In this document: one piece after another, positions 23,759 to 35,326 of the stretch | Position numbering within the stretch: the stretch's first letter is position 1 | Layout of the letters: every line of letters starts with the position of its first letter | From: Septoria linicola | Lineage: Eukaryota; Ascomycota; Dothideomycetes; Mycosphaerellales; Mycosphaerellaceae | Direction of reading: 5' to 3' | Assembly (NCBI GenBank): GCA_024114885.1 | Contig: CP099424.1 | Span: 1,736,001-1,800,000, forward strand | DNA: 64,000 nt | Program-made: the position numbers and the translations under genes | Notes under the pieces: model-generated | What the model was told of the DNA's origin: nothing | Seen by the model: only the letters and a program-made list of their open reading frames with translations | Databases searched by the model: none

Positions 23759-23821
23759 GTATATCTACTAGCTGTCTTAAGCGCCGACTATATTTACCGA
23801 CTATATACTAATCAACTATAG
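23759..23821 (+). other. Y intron 2 (63 nt) containing the 13-bp repeat
   Basis: GTATAT...TATACTAATCAACTATAG. Contains CCGACTA twice at a 13-bp period (23784-23803), inverted relative to intron 1. It joins LVLEA-VK to SYITNSVLP in frame. Confidence 0.68.
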
Positions 23822-24277
23822 TCGTATATTACTAATAGCGTTTTACCTATACCCTACGACATCTTTTAGACGGAATACTAGGCTATACTACGTAATATTC
23901 TTAGCTAGAAGCCCTCCTTCGTTAATTACTTCTTAATCCTTATCGAGTATCTTAGATAGCTAATTCCTACTAACTACGATTAGAATACCTACGGATTCTC
24001 TATACCTACTATGTCTATATAGTAGAGACAAAACGCGAAGCTTACCTATAGTATATTTAATAAACAATATATACTTGATAAGGAAGAGACTTTACTCGAA
24101 GCTATAGTCGAGAGTCTAGTTTAAGCTAGATTTAAGGGCGAGTAGGCTAGTATTAGCTTTTCGTCTATTATTACGGATCTAATAGATCCTAGCGTACTTG
24201 ATCTAGAGATTAGTACTGAGTTCTTAACTAGTCTATCGTTAGCGGACAAGGGGCTTCACTGCGTCCAATTAGTATAA

Positions 24278-24650
24278 TTTAGGCTTCTCTATAGGTAAGA
24301 ACTACCGCGGACGTCGTACTAGGGTAAAGTTATAGCGTGTTTTATAGACAGTCTAGGGCTCCCCTCTTTCTTGCTTTTGTAATTCAGTCTGCCTTTATCT
24401 TCTTTAACTCTTCTAGTTTCAATACTACTACCTATAAACACGCTGCCTTTATAGCGAAATCTATCGCTAGCTACTAGAGGACTTAGGTCTAGTACTCGAC
24501 TAAGATAACGATATCAAGACAGCGTTTTTAGAGACTCTTTATAATTCGAATCTAGTCTGATAGCACCCTCTACGCTACGACATATAGTATTAGAGCGGAG
24601 CTCTAGTAGACTACCTACTACTCTTGAAATTCTAATTAATATACCTACGT
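24278..24650. other. Interval between Y and the hAT transposase
   Basis: No supported gene. It includes a pyrimidine-rich tract (about 24350-24430, CTCCCCTCTTTCTTGC-like), plausible as a promoter or a splice/leader region of the transposase gene. Confidence 0.35.
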
Positions 24651-25030
24651 CTTCTCTAGACTAGACTTAAGTAAATAGGGTATATCTATAGTAGAAAGAG
24701 TATAAAACGGACTTTAGAGACTAGTATATACGACGATAGTAGGAGGTACAAGGTCGCTATAAGTATAAGTTTAGGATATAAAAGACTATACTTATTAAAT
24801 AGAAGGGTACCCGTTCCTCCTAGGTCTAGAAGTTTTTCGACTAGGGGATTAATATCGAGGATACCTCGCTAAAAGTAGTCTGCCGAGGTTACGAGACCTC
24901 TTTAGCCTATCTAGGCCTCCGTATTAGTATAAGTAGTCTTAGTTCTTACCTTCGAACTAAGGAGTACGTATAGGTATTTAAGAGAAAGGGGATACTACTA
25001 GAGTATATCTAGTAGTATAAAGACTATTAT

Positions 25031-25084
25031 ATAAGTTCCTACCGACTACGTTTGCCGACTACGTTATTAAGCTTATATAGTTAG
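25031..25084 (+). other. Z intron 1 (about 54 nt) containing the 13-bp repeat
   Basis: Now begins ATAAGTTCC after a T, which is what GTAAGT becomes when TpG is mutated to TpA. It ends TATATAGTTAG, and that acceptor keeps the frame. Contains CCGACTA twice at a 13-bp period (25042-25061). Confidence 0.65.
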
Positions 25085-25999
25085 GCTCGAAATCGTAAGG
25101 GTTACCTCGGCGACCTAGACCTAAGTATTAATAACTTCCCTATAGTATCTACGTAAATAATCATAGTATATAGCCTACTACTTAATTTCTTCGAGAATCC
25201 TATAGTCTACCGTATATATATATACCTTAACCCCGGTCTCGAAATACCTTTCCGCTCTAGTAAGACGATTAAGGCTCTTCTTCGAGAGGTCTAAGAGAGG
25301 TCCGAGGAAGATCTAAAGGCTATACTAGCTAGAACCTCTAAGGTTACTATCGTAGTCGACGGCTAGTAGTCTAGCGGTATAAAAGCTTTATTCCTTACTA
25401 TCCGTACCTACTAGATCGACGCTAAATAGGTATAGTACGAGGCGATATTAGACTTTCCCTACGTTACTAGTAGATATACTAGAGAGCGACTTTCGAAATT
25501 ACTCTTTAATATATTATAAAGGTTTAGCCTCGAAGACTAACTAATCGCTCTTATATACGATAACGCTAGAAACAATAGTATACTCTATAGGTCTATATAC
25601 GTCTTACTAGTATCTATTCGATTAGTACTAACGTAAGCTAGTATTAAGACTATCGGCCTTTACTTAATAGAGTATAGCGTGAAAATCGTAAAGCCTTCTA
25701 TTTCGATCGAAGAGCTCGTAGAGCTAGTAGCACTAGATGTTTAACTAGACGAGGCAAATCTCTTCTCTAATATTAAAGCTATTAAGCCTACTACGCTAGC
25801 TACGATTCTAGAACGGTTTCTATGTTTTACTTACGTAATATAGCTTACTATAAAGGCCTTTTTTATATAACTACAAATAATACCGATTAACGATCTATAA
25901 GAGTTTTAGAACGATAAGAAAGATTAACGAGCTCTAGAAAGGTTTTAAAAGACTAATATAGTAGCTTCTCTTAAAGGACTACCTAAACTTTTATTTAAG

Positions 26000-26073
26000 G
26001 TATATTATAGTTACGGTCGACGATCGTAGTTAGTAAGTATAGTCGGCGCTTATTAATCGTCCTAGGTCTATAG
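26000..26073 (+). other. Z intron 2 (74 nt) containing the 13-bp repeat
   Basis: GTATATTATAG...TCTATAG. The upstream exon ends at codon phase 0 and the downstream exon resumes at phase 0, so removing 74 nt restores the frame. Contains TAGTTAG and TAGTCGG at a 13-bp period (26027-26046). Confidence 0.75.
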
Positions 26074-27376
26074 GTTTATAGTATAGGTAAACTCTAGTTC
26101 TTAGCGTTTCGAGAGCTTTATAGATCTCTAAAGAGAGCGTCTAAAGAATCTATATCCCTATCCGAAGGCTTACGTACGCTAGTAAAAGTATCCTATAACG
26201 AGACTACTACGAGTAATATAAGACGTAAGGACCCGTTAGAGCTCGACTACGATAATACTATCTCGCTTTAGTCGACTACGCGACTTTATTAATGAATTTA
26301 TTAAGCGTTAGTCGCTACCGACACTTGTACTATCTAATACCGACTAGTAACGGTTAGAATACCTTACGTCTCTAACTATGCCCTTCGCTTAGGCTACTAC
26401 CTACGTCGGTACGATAAAGGGCCCTAGCCTCTATCTAGTCCTTAGCTACTATAACTCTCTTTTCGATATTCTAGACAAAGTAGACAAGAAACTCAAGTAT
26501 AAGAAAGAGGCTTAGAAGGTCTTACTCTATAAGGTACTAGACAAAGCGTATACTAAGCTCTTTTAATATTACTAATAGACCTAGTAACGGTTCGGGGACT
26601 ACTACGGTATAGTAGTACTACTATACCCTACGATTAAGAGTATATTCTAGAAGCGAGGCGCTTTCGATAACGATAGTTCAGAAGATCTCTACTAGAGCAA
26701 ATTACGTATAGAGTAGTTAAAGTATTATAAAGCTTTATCTAGTACTATATAAGCTTCGAAACAGTAGCCTCGAGGTATATAAAGCTTCTTAACCTCCTTC
26801 GCTATAGGGATCGATAGCGACGATAATAAAGCTTAACTAGTACTAGACGTAGCCCCTTTAGTCGAGCCTAATAACGAACTAGAGCGCTATCGGAAAGTAG
26901 ACTTCTTATATATAGAAGGAATAGATCCTATAGACATATAGCTAGCTCTTACTAATATATTCCCTACTATATCGAAAATAGCCTAGGATATTCTATATAT
27001 TCTAGTAGTAGGTACTAGATACGAACGAGATTTTAGTATTATATACTATTAGAACCGCTATAATCGGACATATAATCTAGATACCTTTACGTATATTATA
27101 CTATCACGATATCGACATCGCGATTATAAGTATAATATAAGAGTAGTACTTACTATAGAAGTATCTACTCTTTGTCCTAATTTAGAACTTACTCGTAATT
27201 AGATAGAAGTAGTCGAGGAGTAGAACAAGGAGGTTAAAAACGAAATCAAGGCCCTTTTAAAGTTTAATAGTATTAGCGATAATAAAGGGGTTACAAAGGT
27301 AGATAAATTATAGCGTCGAAGTACGCGAAAGCGTAATACGCTCTATAGAGAAGCTTTAAGAGCTAGAACGTAGCTA

Positions 27377-27396
27377 CCGACTACGTCTACTGACTA
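27377..27396. repeat. 13-bp-period repeat pair near the 3' end of Z
   Basis: CCGACTA and TGACTA at a 13-bp period, next to the presumed end of the transposase. The others outside recognised introns are 19665-19684, 21727-21746 and 22551-22570. Confidence 0.6.
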
Positions 27397-27668
27397 TATA
27401 TATTATAAACTCAAGTCGACGTCAGATTAGCCTATCCGTTCCGCTTATTACTATTATCCCTCTCTCTGTCTTTACTACTCTATTATATACTTCCTTTTAT
27501 AGTCGATACTAACTAGAATAATTCTTCTTCGTAGTTATACTTAAAACCTATATTATACCTATTTTTTGTTCGCCTAACTTATCTAAGTATAGAGTAGGTA
27601 TTTGTACTATACCTATTACTATCTTCTATAGGTAGGCTAAGACCTAGCCTAACCTATATACTAACCTA

Positions 27669-27711
27669 TTTTGGCCTACCTATTCTAGACGTTAGAATAG
27701 GTAGGCCAAAA
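27669..27711. repeat. Perfect 19-bp hairpin at the inner hAT terminus
   Basis: TTTTGGCCTACCTATTCTA and its exact reverse complement are separated by GACGT. The left half is the right-hand terminus of the left hAT arm; the mirrored half abuts duplicated internal sequence. It marks a head-to-head terminus junction. Confidence 0.75.
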
Positions 27712-28259
27712 TATACTATCACGATATCGACATCGCGATTATAAGTATAATATAAGAGTAGTACTTACTATAGAAGTATCTACTCTTTGTCCTAATTTAG
27801 AACTTACTCGTAATTAGATAGAAGTAGTCGAGGAGTAGAACAAGGAGGTTAAAAACGAAATCAAGGCCCTTTTAAAGTTTAATAGTATTAGCGATAATAA
27901 AGGGGTTACAAAGGTAGATAAATTATAGCGTCGAAGTACGCGAAAGCGTAATACGCTCTATAGGGAAGCTTTAAGAGCTAGAACGTAGCTACCGACTACG
28001 TCTACCGACTATATATATTATAAACTCAAGTCGACGTTAGATTAGCCTATCCGTTCCGCTTATTACTATTATCCCTCTCTCTGTCTTTACTACTCTATTA
28101 TATACTTCCTTTTATAGTCGATACTAACTAGAATAATTCTTCTTCGTAGTTATACTCAAAACCTATATTATACCTATTTTTTGTTCGCCTAACTTATCTA
28201 AGTATAGAGTAGGTATTTGTACTATACCTATTACTATCTTCTATAGATAGGCTAAGACC
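27712..28259 (+). repeat. 548-bp direct duplication of the hAT 3' region
   Basis: Copies 27097-27644 with only a handful of C/T and G/A differences. It contains the transposase C-terminus from just after the dimerisation box, the repeat pair (27992-28011), and the following tail. It ends at GACC, where the inverted right arm starts. Confidence 0.9.
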
Positions 28260-29889
28260 AGGTATAGTACAAATACTTACTCTATACTTAGATAGGTTAG
28301 GCGAACAAAAATAGGTATAATATAGGTTTTAAGTATAACTATAAAGAAGAATTATTCTAGTTAGTATCGACTATAAAAGAAAGTATATAATAGAGTAGTA
28401 AAGACAGAGAGAGAGATAATAGTAATAAGTAGAACAGATAGGCTAATCTAATATCGACTTAAGTTTATAATATATATAGTTAGTAGACGTAGTTAGTAGC
28501 TACGTTCTAGCTCTTAAAGCTTCTCTATAGAGTATATTACGCTTTCGCGTACTTCGACGCTATAATTTATCTACCTTTATAACCTCTTTATTATCGCTAA
28601 TACTATTAAACTTTAAAAGAGCCTTAATTTCGTTTTTAACCTTCTTATTCTACTCCTCGACTACCTCTATCTAATTACGAGTAAGTTCTAAATTAGGATA
28701 AAGAGTAGATACTTCTATAGTAAGTACTACTCTTATATTATACTTATAATCGCGATATTAATATCGTAATAGTATAATATACGTAAAGGTATCTAGATTA
28801 TATATCCGATTATAGTAGTTCTAATAACGTATAATACTAAAATCTCGTTCGTATCTAGTACCTACTACTAGAATATATAGAATATCCTAGGCTATTTTCG
28901 ATATAGTAGGGAATATATTAGTAAGAGCTAGCTATATGTCTATAGGATCTATTCCTTCTATATATAAGAAGTCTACTTTCTAATAGCGCTCTAGTTCGTT
29001 ATTAGGCTCGACTAAAAGAGCTACGTCTAGTACTAGTTAAGCTTTATTATCGTCGCTATCGATCCTTATAGCGAAGAAGGTTAAGAAGCTTTATATACCT
29101 CGAGGCTACTATTTCGAAGCTTATATAGTACTAGATAAAGCTTTATAATACTTTAACTACTCTACGTGTAATTTGCTCTAGTAGAGATCTTCTAAACTAT
29201 CGTTATCGAAAGCGCCTCGCTTCTAGAATATATTCTTAATCGTAGAGTATAGTAGTACTACTATACCGTAGTAGTCTCTAAACCGTTACTAGGTCCGTTA
29301 GTAATATTAAAAGAGCTTAGTATACGCTTTGTCTAGTACCTTATAGAGTAAGATCTTCTAGGCCTCTTTCTTATACTTAAGTTTCTTATCTATTTTATCT
29401 AGAATATCGAAAAGAGAGTTATAGTAGCTAAGGACTAGATAGAGGCTAGGGCCCTTTATTATACTAACGTAGGTAGTAGCCTAAGTAAAGAGTATAGTTA
29501 GAGACGTAAGGTATTCTAACCGTTACTAGTTAGTATTAGATAGTATAAGTATTAGTAGCGACTAACGCTTAATAAATTTATCGATAAAGTTACGTAGTCG
29601 ACTAAAGTAAGATAGTATTATCGTAGTCGAGCTCTAATAGGTCCTTACGTCTTATATTACTCGTAGTAGTCTCGTTATAAGATACTTTTACTAGCGTACG
29701 TAAGCTTTTAGATAGGGATATAGATTCTTTAGATACTCTCTTTAGAGATCTATAAAGCTCTTAAAACGCTAAGAACTAGAGTTTACCTATATTATAAACC
29801 TATAGACCTAGGACGATTAATAAGCGCTAACTATACTTACTAACTACGATCGTCGACTATAACTACGATATATCTTAAATAAAAGTTTA

Positions 29890-29894
29890 GATAG
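29890..29894. repeat. Target-site duplication of Copia-1 (GATAG)
   Basis: GATAG precedes the 5' LTR here and follows the 3' LTR at 36194-36198. The left arm holds one copy of the site (CTACC on its + strand, before RIP). Confidence 0.88.
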
Positions 29895-30172
29895 TGTTGA
29901 GAATGTATCCTAGATAGTTAGTCTAGATATAGACTTCTGAGCATGGTTCTAGATACCTAAGGCATCCACCTAAGGCTTAGTAAGAGGTACATCTTACTTC
30001 TCTCTCTTCTCTTCTTAGATAACTAACTTAATCAACTTTGTATTTGGTTCCTAGCATATTACTACTATACTATGTGTATAAGTTAGTTCAAGATTGATCC
30101 CCTATTCTTCTTTACTACGCTATACCCTCCTTGACATTATGTAGTATCTACAAACGCTCTCCACTTTTAATA
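29895..30172 (+). repeat. Copia-1 5' LTR
   Basis: Starts TGTTGAGAATG, ends CACTTTTAATA (CA mutated to TA). It matches 35916-36193 closely. Confidence 0.94.
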
Positions 30173-30188
30173 GGTTATAAGCTCGGGT
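30173..30188 (+). other. Copia-1 primer-binding site, half initiator tRNA-Met type
   Basis: GGTTATAAGCTCGGGT directly follows the LTR. Allowing one TG to TA change it reads GGTTATGAGC-C, complementary to the anticodon arm of initiator tRNA-Met (GGGCTCATAACC). This fits priming from a cleaved tRNA, known in Drosophila copia and yeast Ty5, not from the tRNA 3' end. Copia-2 has GGTTATAAGCCCGGGT at 51503-51518, an even better match. Confidence 0.65.
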
Positions 30189-30599
30189 TTATATACTAAA
30201 TAGGAGTAACCTATGTTAGTACAGGTTACTTGTATCCCTTGTAGTTTATAGAAAACATTTAGGGCCTAGAAGTTTCCCTAACTGTATTACTAACGAAGCT
30301 AGTTTGCACCTAGTAGTATATAAGTTAGTAAAGATCTCTATAAGACAGTAGTGTGTTTCTGCTTTATTAATACCTGCCTAGTTCTCTACTATTGCACCTA
30401 GTATCACTAGAGTTAGAAGAGGCCACTTAGCCTTCCTACTACCTAGTAACAGAAACTCTGCTAAGAGAGAAAGATCTAAGTCTTAGTAATTTCCTAAATA
30501 CGAGGAATCCCTGTCCCTTAGAGCTAGTCTCCCTACTACAAGAAATTACCCTTCTCTAGAATCCTTAGCTAGTCTAAAGCATTCTACCAATTATTTATT

Positions 30600-33500
30600 C
30601 TATTCACCTATTTCTACAATAGACTAAGAGGACAAGAAGAGCTAAAGGATTCTAATCCTGGACAGAACTAACTAGAAGAGATAGTTCAAGCTACAGACAG
30701 ACAAGCTAGAAGGAAAGGACTAGTTCTAGGCAATTAGCTAACTAATTGTTGGAGGGAACCTATACATAGTTTAGTAGGACACTAGTCTTCAGATACATGT
30801 TACTTAGAATCAACACTTCTTAAAAGACAATGTAGTATACAGGTTTAGTATTAGATGTAGCATTAGTAAAGATAATAAGATGGAGCTAGAGATATAGTAT
30901 ATTACTATACTAGTAGCTAAGATGTAGGTAATTCTCTAGAACAAGTATAATAGAGTCCTGAAGTCCTATACTATAGGTCTGATTAAGTAGTTTGTTATAT
31001 TCAGGATGTTACCTAATAAGACAATTAGGGAAGCATAGAGACACCTTGGAGGCCTAGGCAAGAGGATTACTAAGATTAATCCTTAGGAAGCCTACTACTA
31101 GAGCTAAGAGAAAAGGCTGAAACATCTCCTATAGTCCCTACCTATATTATACCAAGCAGCTAAGGATACTATTATAACCTAACTATCCTTAGATATAGAC
31201 ACTATTCTCCTTCTACTTGAGTCCTAAGAGGCAAGAGACAATGTAGACAAGATAGACACAGGTCTAGCTGTATTCTATTCTAGGCAGCCCTACTAAGGAA
31301 AGTCCCTACTAATATGCCAGCTCTATAAGAAAGGGAAGTACTAGTTGAAGGATTGTCCTAACCTCCCTACTACTAAGAAACTGTCTTAGTAGAGAAACAG
31401 TACTAAGAACTAGAAGGACCCTTAGGGATTATTCCTTAGAGGGAGAGTTAGAAGATCCCCTTTACTAAGGAATGCTAGACATATCAAGAAAGCTGTCTAT
31501 AAGTCATTATTATATAATAAGCTAAAGAAGGTTATCTAGAAAATAGGCAAGCAGCTTCAAAGGATAGAAAAGTCTAGAAAGCTTCTAAAGAAAGGATTTT
31601 TAGCCTAGGAGTCTAGTTCTAGTTCTGATTCTAGAACTTACTCTAGTTCTAGAAGTAATAATGATTCCCTATTAGAAGATAATAACTAAGATAAGTTAGC
31701 CTATTCTATAATTAAGGCTAAAGGCAAGTTATTACCCTAAGAATAGCTCTTAGATTCCTATGCCTTATCCTATATAACTAACTAACTATCCTTCTTCAGA
31801 TTAGTAAAGCTACTAAGGAAGAAAGTATAGATTAAGGTAGGAGGAGGATACCTCTATATAACCCACTCTAGACTAGTATAGATAAAGGGAATCTTAGAAG
31901 GAGAAGTTCTACTTGATAGAGTACTATTTGTTCCTAATCTTAGAGTAAATCTTATATTATAGGATTAGTTTAGTAAGCAATTTAGAGTCTAGAAGCCTGA
32001 TTTCACTCTCACCTCCCTAGATAGCCAAATAGTTATAAAGACTAAGCTGGTTAGAGGTGTTCTATTTGTTAGTAAGATATTACCTCTCCTATAGGAAAAG
32101 TTATATTACTTACTATGTAATCCTATAGAGGTTAATAATGCCTATACTGCCCTATTAGAGAAGGATCTGAAACAGTAGGAGCTATAGTATAGAAGATTTA
32201 CATACTTTAGAAGAGGGTTACTCTCAAACCTTTATAAAGTTACTGACCTAAAGGAAAGAATTCTAATCTCTAACTAGGAAGAGTATAAGTATAGGATCTG
32301 TATAATAGGCAAGATAAAGAAATACCTAGGTAAGTCTATTAAGAGAAGACCTAAAAGACTAGCCCTTATGTTAGTAGATATCTATGGACTATTACTATTA
32401 TTAGTGAAAGGTTTTATATAGTGGCTTGAGATTGTTAACAACTTCTTAAGAAAGAAATAGGCATTTCTACTCAAGGCCAGATCAGATATACTAACTGCTC
32501 TTCAGAACTAGAGGATCAAGGTAGAAAGGCAGTTAGTAGCACTCCTCAAGTCTATAAGGGCTAATAATGCTAGAGAGATTACTACTTTGATCAAATAGTA
32601 GGAGAAGGACTTTGGAATCACCCTTAAGCCAACTAAGGCCTATAATTCACTCCAGAATAGAGTAGTTAAGAGGTCTATCCAAACATTAGAGGCCTCTATT
32701 AGAGCAATGCTTAAAGAAAGCAAGATGCCTATTAAGTTTTAGCTAGAAGCCCTTGAAGCATAGGTGTATATAAGGAACAAGCTTCCAAATAGACCTAATA
32801 TTAAGGGATTCAAGCTCTTACCTAATAAAGCTTTTAATAGGATCAAACTAATAGTCTCCTACCTCAAGGTATAGGGATATAGAGCTATAGTGTATATAGA
32901 TACAAGAGCACAGCCTTAGTAGGCAAGGAGTAATAAACTAATAAACAGAGGAAAGGATACTATGTTTGTTAGATACTATAATAATACAGTAAAGGTATAG
33001 AAGTTCTAGGAGCTAGATATAAAGGCTGTCAAGTAGTATACTAATACAATCTTCTTTGAAGATAAGCTAGGTAGAGAATTAGACTTGAATATTAAGATCA
33101 AGAATCTCCCTAGTTTAGCTCTAGAAAGAAGACCTGTTAGAAGGCTAAGAACTATTAGCTAGCCTGCTCTATAAGCTAGTAGGAGTACCCTAGGTGCTCC
33201 TAGTCCAGGCTAGTAGAAGCCTCCTCCCCCTTAGCTATTAGTATAGGTTTAGGAAGGAAAGAAACTCTTTATATAACTTCCACCTCTACTAGAAGATATA
33301 GGAGAGTATAGAAAATTCTTAGACTAAGGGAAAGTTAAGAAAGAATCTAAGAATTCTACCTAAGAAACTATAGAGGTAGATTAGGAGTAGATAGCCCTAA
33401 GGCAAACCCTTAGAAAGAGGAAAGCATCCTAAGAACTTAATGGATTTAACTAGAAGCTGAAGCTAATTAGGCTTGAGCCAGATTAGAATAGTTAGCTAGA

Positions 33501-35326
33501 TAAGGAAATGCTCCTAGAGTATTAGGCTTTCTTCTTAGCTATAAGCTCTATTAACCTAGGCATCCTATAGGACCTAGAATTCTTAGAGGAAGTTAAAGAG
33601 ATTGTATTCTTAGCTACTAAAGAAGCAGGAATACATAAATAGGAGGTTCTAATCCTAAGGAACTATAAGGAAGTAGTAAGTAATCCTAAGTAGGGTCATC
33701 TCTAGTAAGAAGCTATTTAGAAGGAGCTAGATACACTTATAAGTAATAATACCTAGACTGTAGTAGTCCTACTAAAAGGGGCTAACCTAGTCACTTCAAG
33801 ATAGGTCTTTAATGTTAAGAGAAAGCTTAGTAGAGCTATTAAAAAGTTTAAGGCAAGACTAGTTATAAGAGGGTTCTCCTAAAAGTATAGAGTAGACTAT
33901 ATAGAAACTTTTGCTCTTATAGTTAGGTAGGATACTCTGAGAGGATTTATAGCTATAGTCTATAAGAAGGACCTAGTTCTGCACTAAGTAGATATGAACA
34001 ATGTATTTATAGAGAGCACCCTGTATAAGGACATCTATATAATCCTACTACTAGGTGTTGACCTACTAACTAGCATAGTCTTATAAGTTCTAAGGAGTCT
34101 CTATAGGCTAAAGCAAGCTATAAGAGACTAGAATCAGCTATATGTATTAAAGCTAAAAGGAATAGGATTCAGACAATTAGAAGTAGACCTATATCTTCTA
34201 ATCTATAAGAAAAGGAAAGACCTAATAATCCTGATCTATATTAATAATATACCTATTACTATAGAGAGACTAGAAGATGTCCTCTAGTTTAAAGACCAAC
34301 TTAGTAAGGTCTTCAAGATCAAAGATCTTGGAGAACTAGACAAGATTCTTAGAATAAGACTAACAAGAAACAGACAGCAAGGCTGGCTAAAACTTGACTA
34401 GAAGCACTATATCTAAGAGAACCTAGCTAAGATAGGAATAGGTCAAGAGACTGTATTACTAACTCTTTTACTAATAAACAGCTATAAAAGTCTGAAGCCT
34501 ACTAGACCAAATAATGAAAGGTGTAACAAATAGGAGTACTAATCCATTATTAGAACATAGATGTAGCTTGCAACTGTTATAAGACCAGACATTTTATTTG
34601 CCCTTAGAAGATTGAGCTCCTATGTTAGTAATCTAATAGTAGGATATATGAAGGCTCTAAAGAAGCTGACTAGATACCTGAGATCAAACCTAGACCTTGG
34701 TCTAAGATACTTAAGGAATAGTTAAGGCTACCTTACTAGATATATAGACTCTAACTATGTAATAGACAAGACTAACAGAGTCTTAATCCTTGGATATATC
34801 TTCTTCCTTTGTAGTACACTAATCTCCTAGATAAGTAAGAAGTAGAAATCTGTAGCTATATCTATAATAGAAGCTAAATACATAGCTATAGGAGTATATA
34901 CAAAACAGTCACAGTTCCTTAGTACTCTTTTGAGAGAGCTTGGATGCCTAGAGTTAGTAGGAGAATGTTCTTACTAACTAAGGATCCTTAGTAACTAGGA
35001 AACTGTTACTAGAATTAGGCTAATTTAGCTAAAAGGTGATAACTAAGCTGCCCTTACTCTAGTTAAGGACTTACATGTTTATAACAAGTCCAAACATATT
35101 AATATCTTATATAATACTATAAGAAAGCTCTAGTGGAACAGACTTATCTCTATGGAATATGTAAATATAAAAGAGATAGTAGCAGATAGTCTTACTAAGC
35201 TAAAGAATAGACTACAGTTTTAGGAGTTTGTAAGGCAGCTCTACCTTATATAAGAGATGTGTAAAAGATAACTCCAAGCCTTGGAGCTGAACTAAGAGGA
35301 GTCTAAAAGAAAGATTTTAGTTACTT
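30600..35326 (+). pseudogene. pol: Copia-1 gag-pol polyprotein
   Basis: Gag ends in a CCHC zinc knuckle near 31315-31360, read as CQLYKKGKY-LKDCP, where the second Cys and the His have become Tyr. A protease region (31840-31960) ends VLFVPNLRVNLIL. The GAG-pre-integrase and integrase core follow (32180-32900) with YNSLQNRVVKRSIQTL and a PIKF-LEALEA-VYIRNKLPNRP tail. Reverse transcriptase (about 33780-34350) has RLVIRGFS, DMNNVFIES, RLKQAIRD and YINNIPIT (a decayed YVDD box). RNase H (about 34740-34930) has YIDSNYV, GYIFFL and SKK-KSVAIS. A TGA at 35324-35326 is a natural stop. Frame stops are RIP-type (TAG/TAA at Gln/Trp). Start codon not identified. Confidence 0.88.

Larger units (their letters stand above)
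22780..24277 (+). pseudogene. Y: unknown basic/charged protein encoded by the hAT element
   Basis: One frame runs from about 22780, through two introns, to TAA at 24275. The first exon is very basic with KRVRLTTTRKDIKD and KVDRKRKVKNQAFSRFK; the region after intron 1 is a charged, probably coiled-coil stretch (ERKALKKVEEKKSP, YREIKRKEGILEEFEKED); the C-terminal exon includes KPSFVNYFLILIEYL, IPTNYD and NAKLTYSIFNKQYILDKEE. I recognise no family. Removing the 77-nt intron brings exon 1 and exon 2 into one frame, which supports the model. The start codon is not identified. Conserved position beside the transposase suggests an accessory transposition protein, but this is inference. Confidence 0.6.
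24650..27430 (+). pseudogene. Z: hAT-family transposase
   Basis: DNA transposase with an RNase H-like fold. The N-terminal part (about 24740-25030) has SS-V-KFF and VVCRGYE in the place of a BED-type zinc finger. After intron 1 comes the hAT core: ENPIVYRIYIYLNP, TSKVTIVVDG with the first catalytic Asp (near 25357), ALFLTIRTYWIDAKW, LDFPYVTSRYTRERLSKLL, and ALIYDNARNNSIL with the second catalytic Asp (near 25556). The C-terminal dimerisation domain includes LALTNIFPTISKIA-DILYI and GTRYERDFSI at about 26940-27040, matching the hAT C-terminus. Stops are RIP-type. The C-terminal end is not certain. Total size is about 850-900 codons. Confidence 0.88.
19424..27690 (+). mobile_element. hAT element, left arm
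   Basis: Assigned to hAT by its transposase (gene Z) and the 8-bp-type target duplication. Gene order from the left end: X1 and X2 (H3-like, - strand), an AT-rich spacer, Y (unknown, + strand), Z (transposase, + strand), right terminus. It is only moderately RIP-mutated; this arm keeps many codons that are lost in the right arm. Confidence 0.85.
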
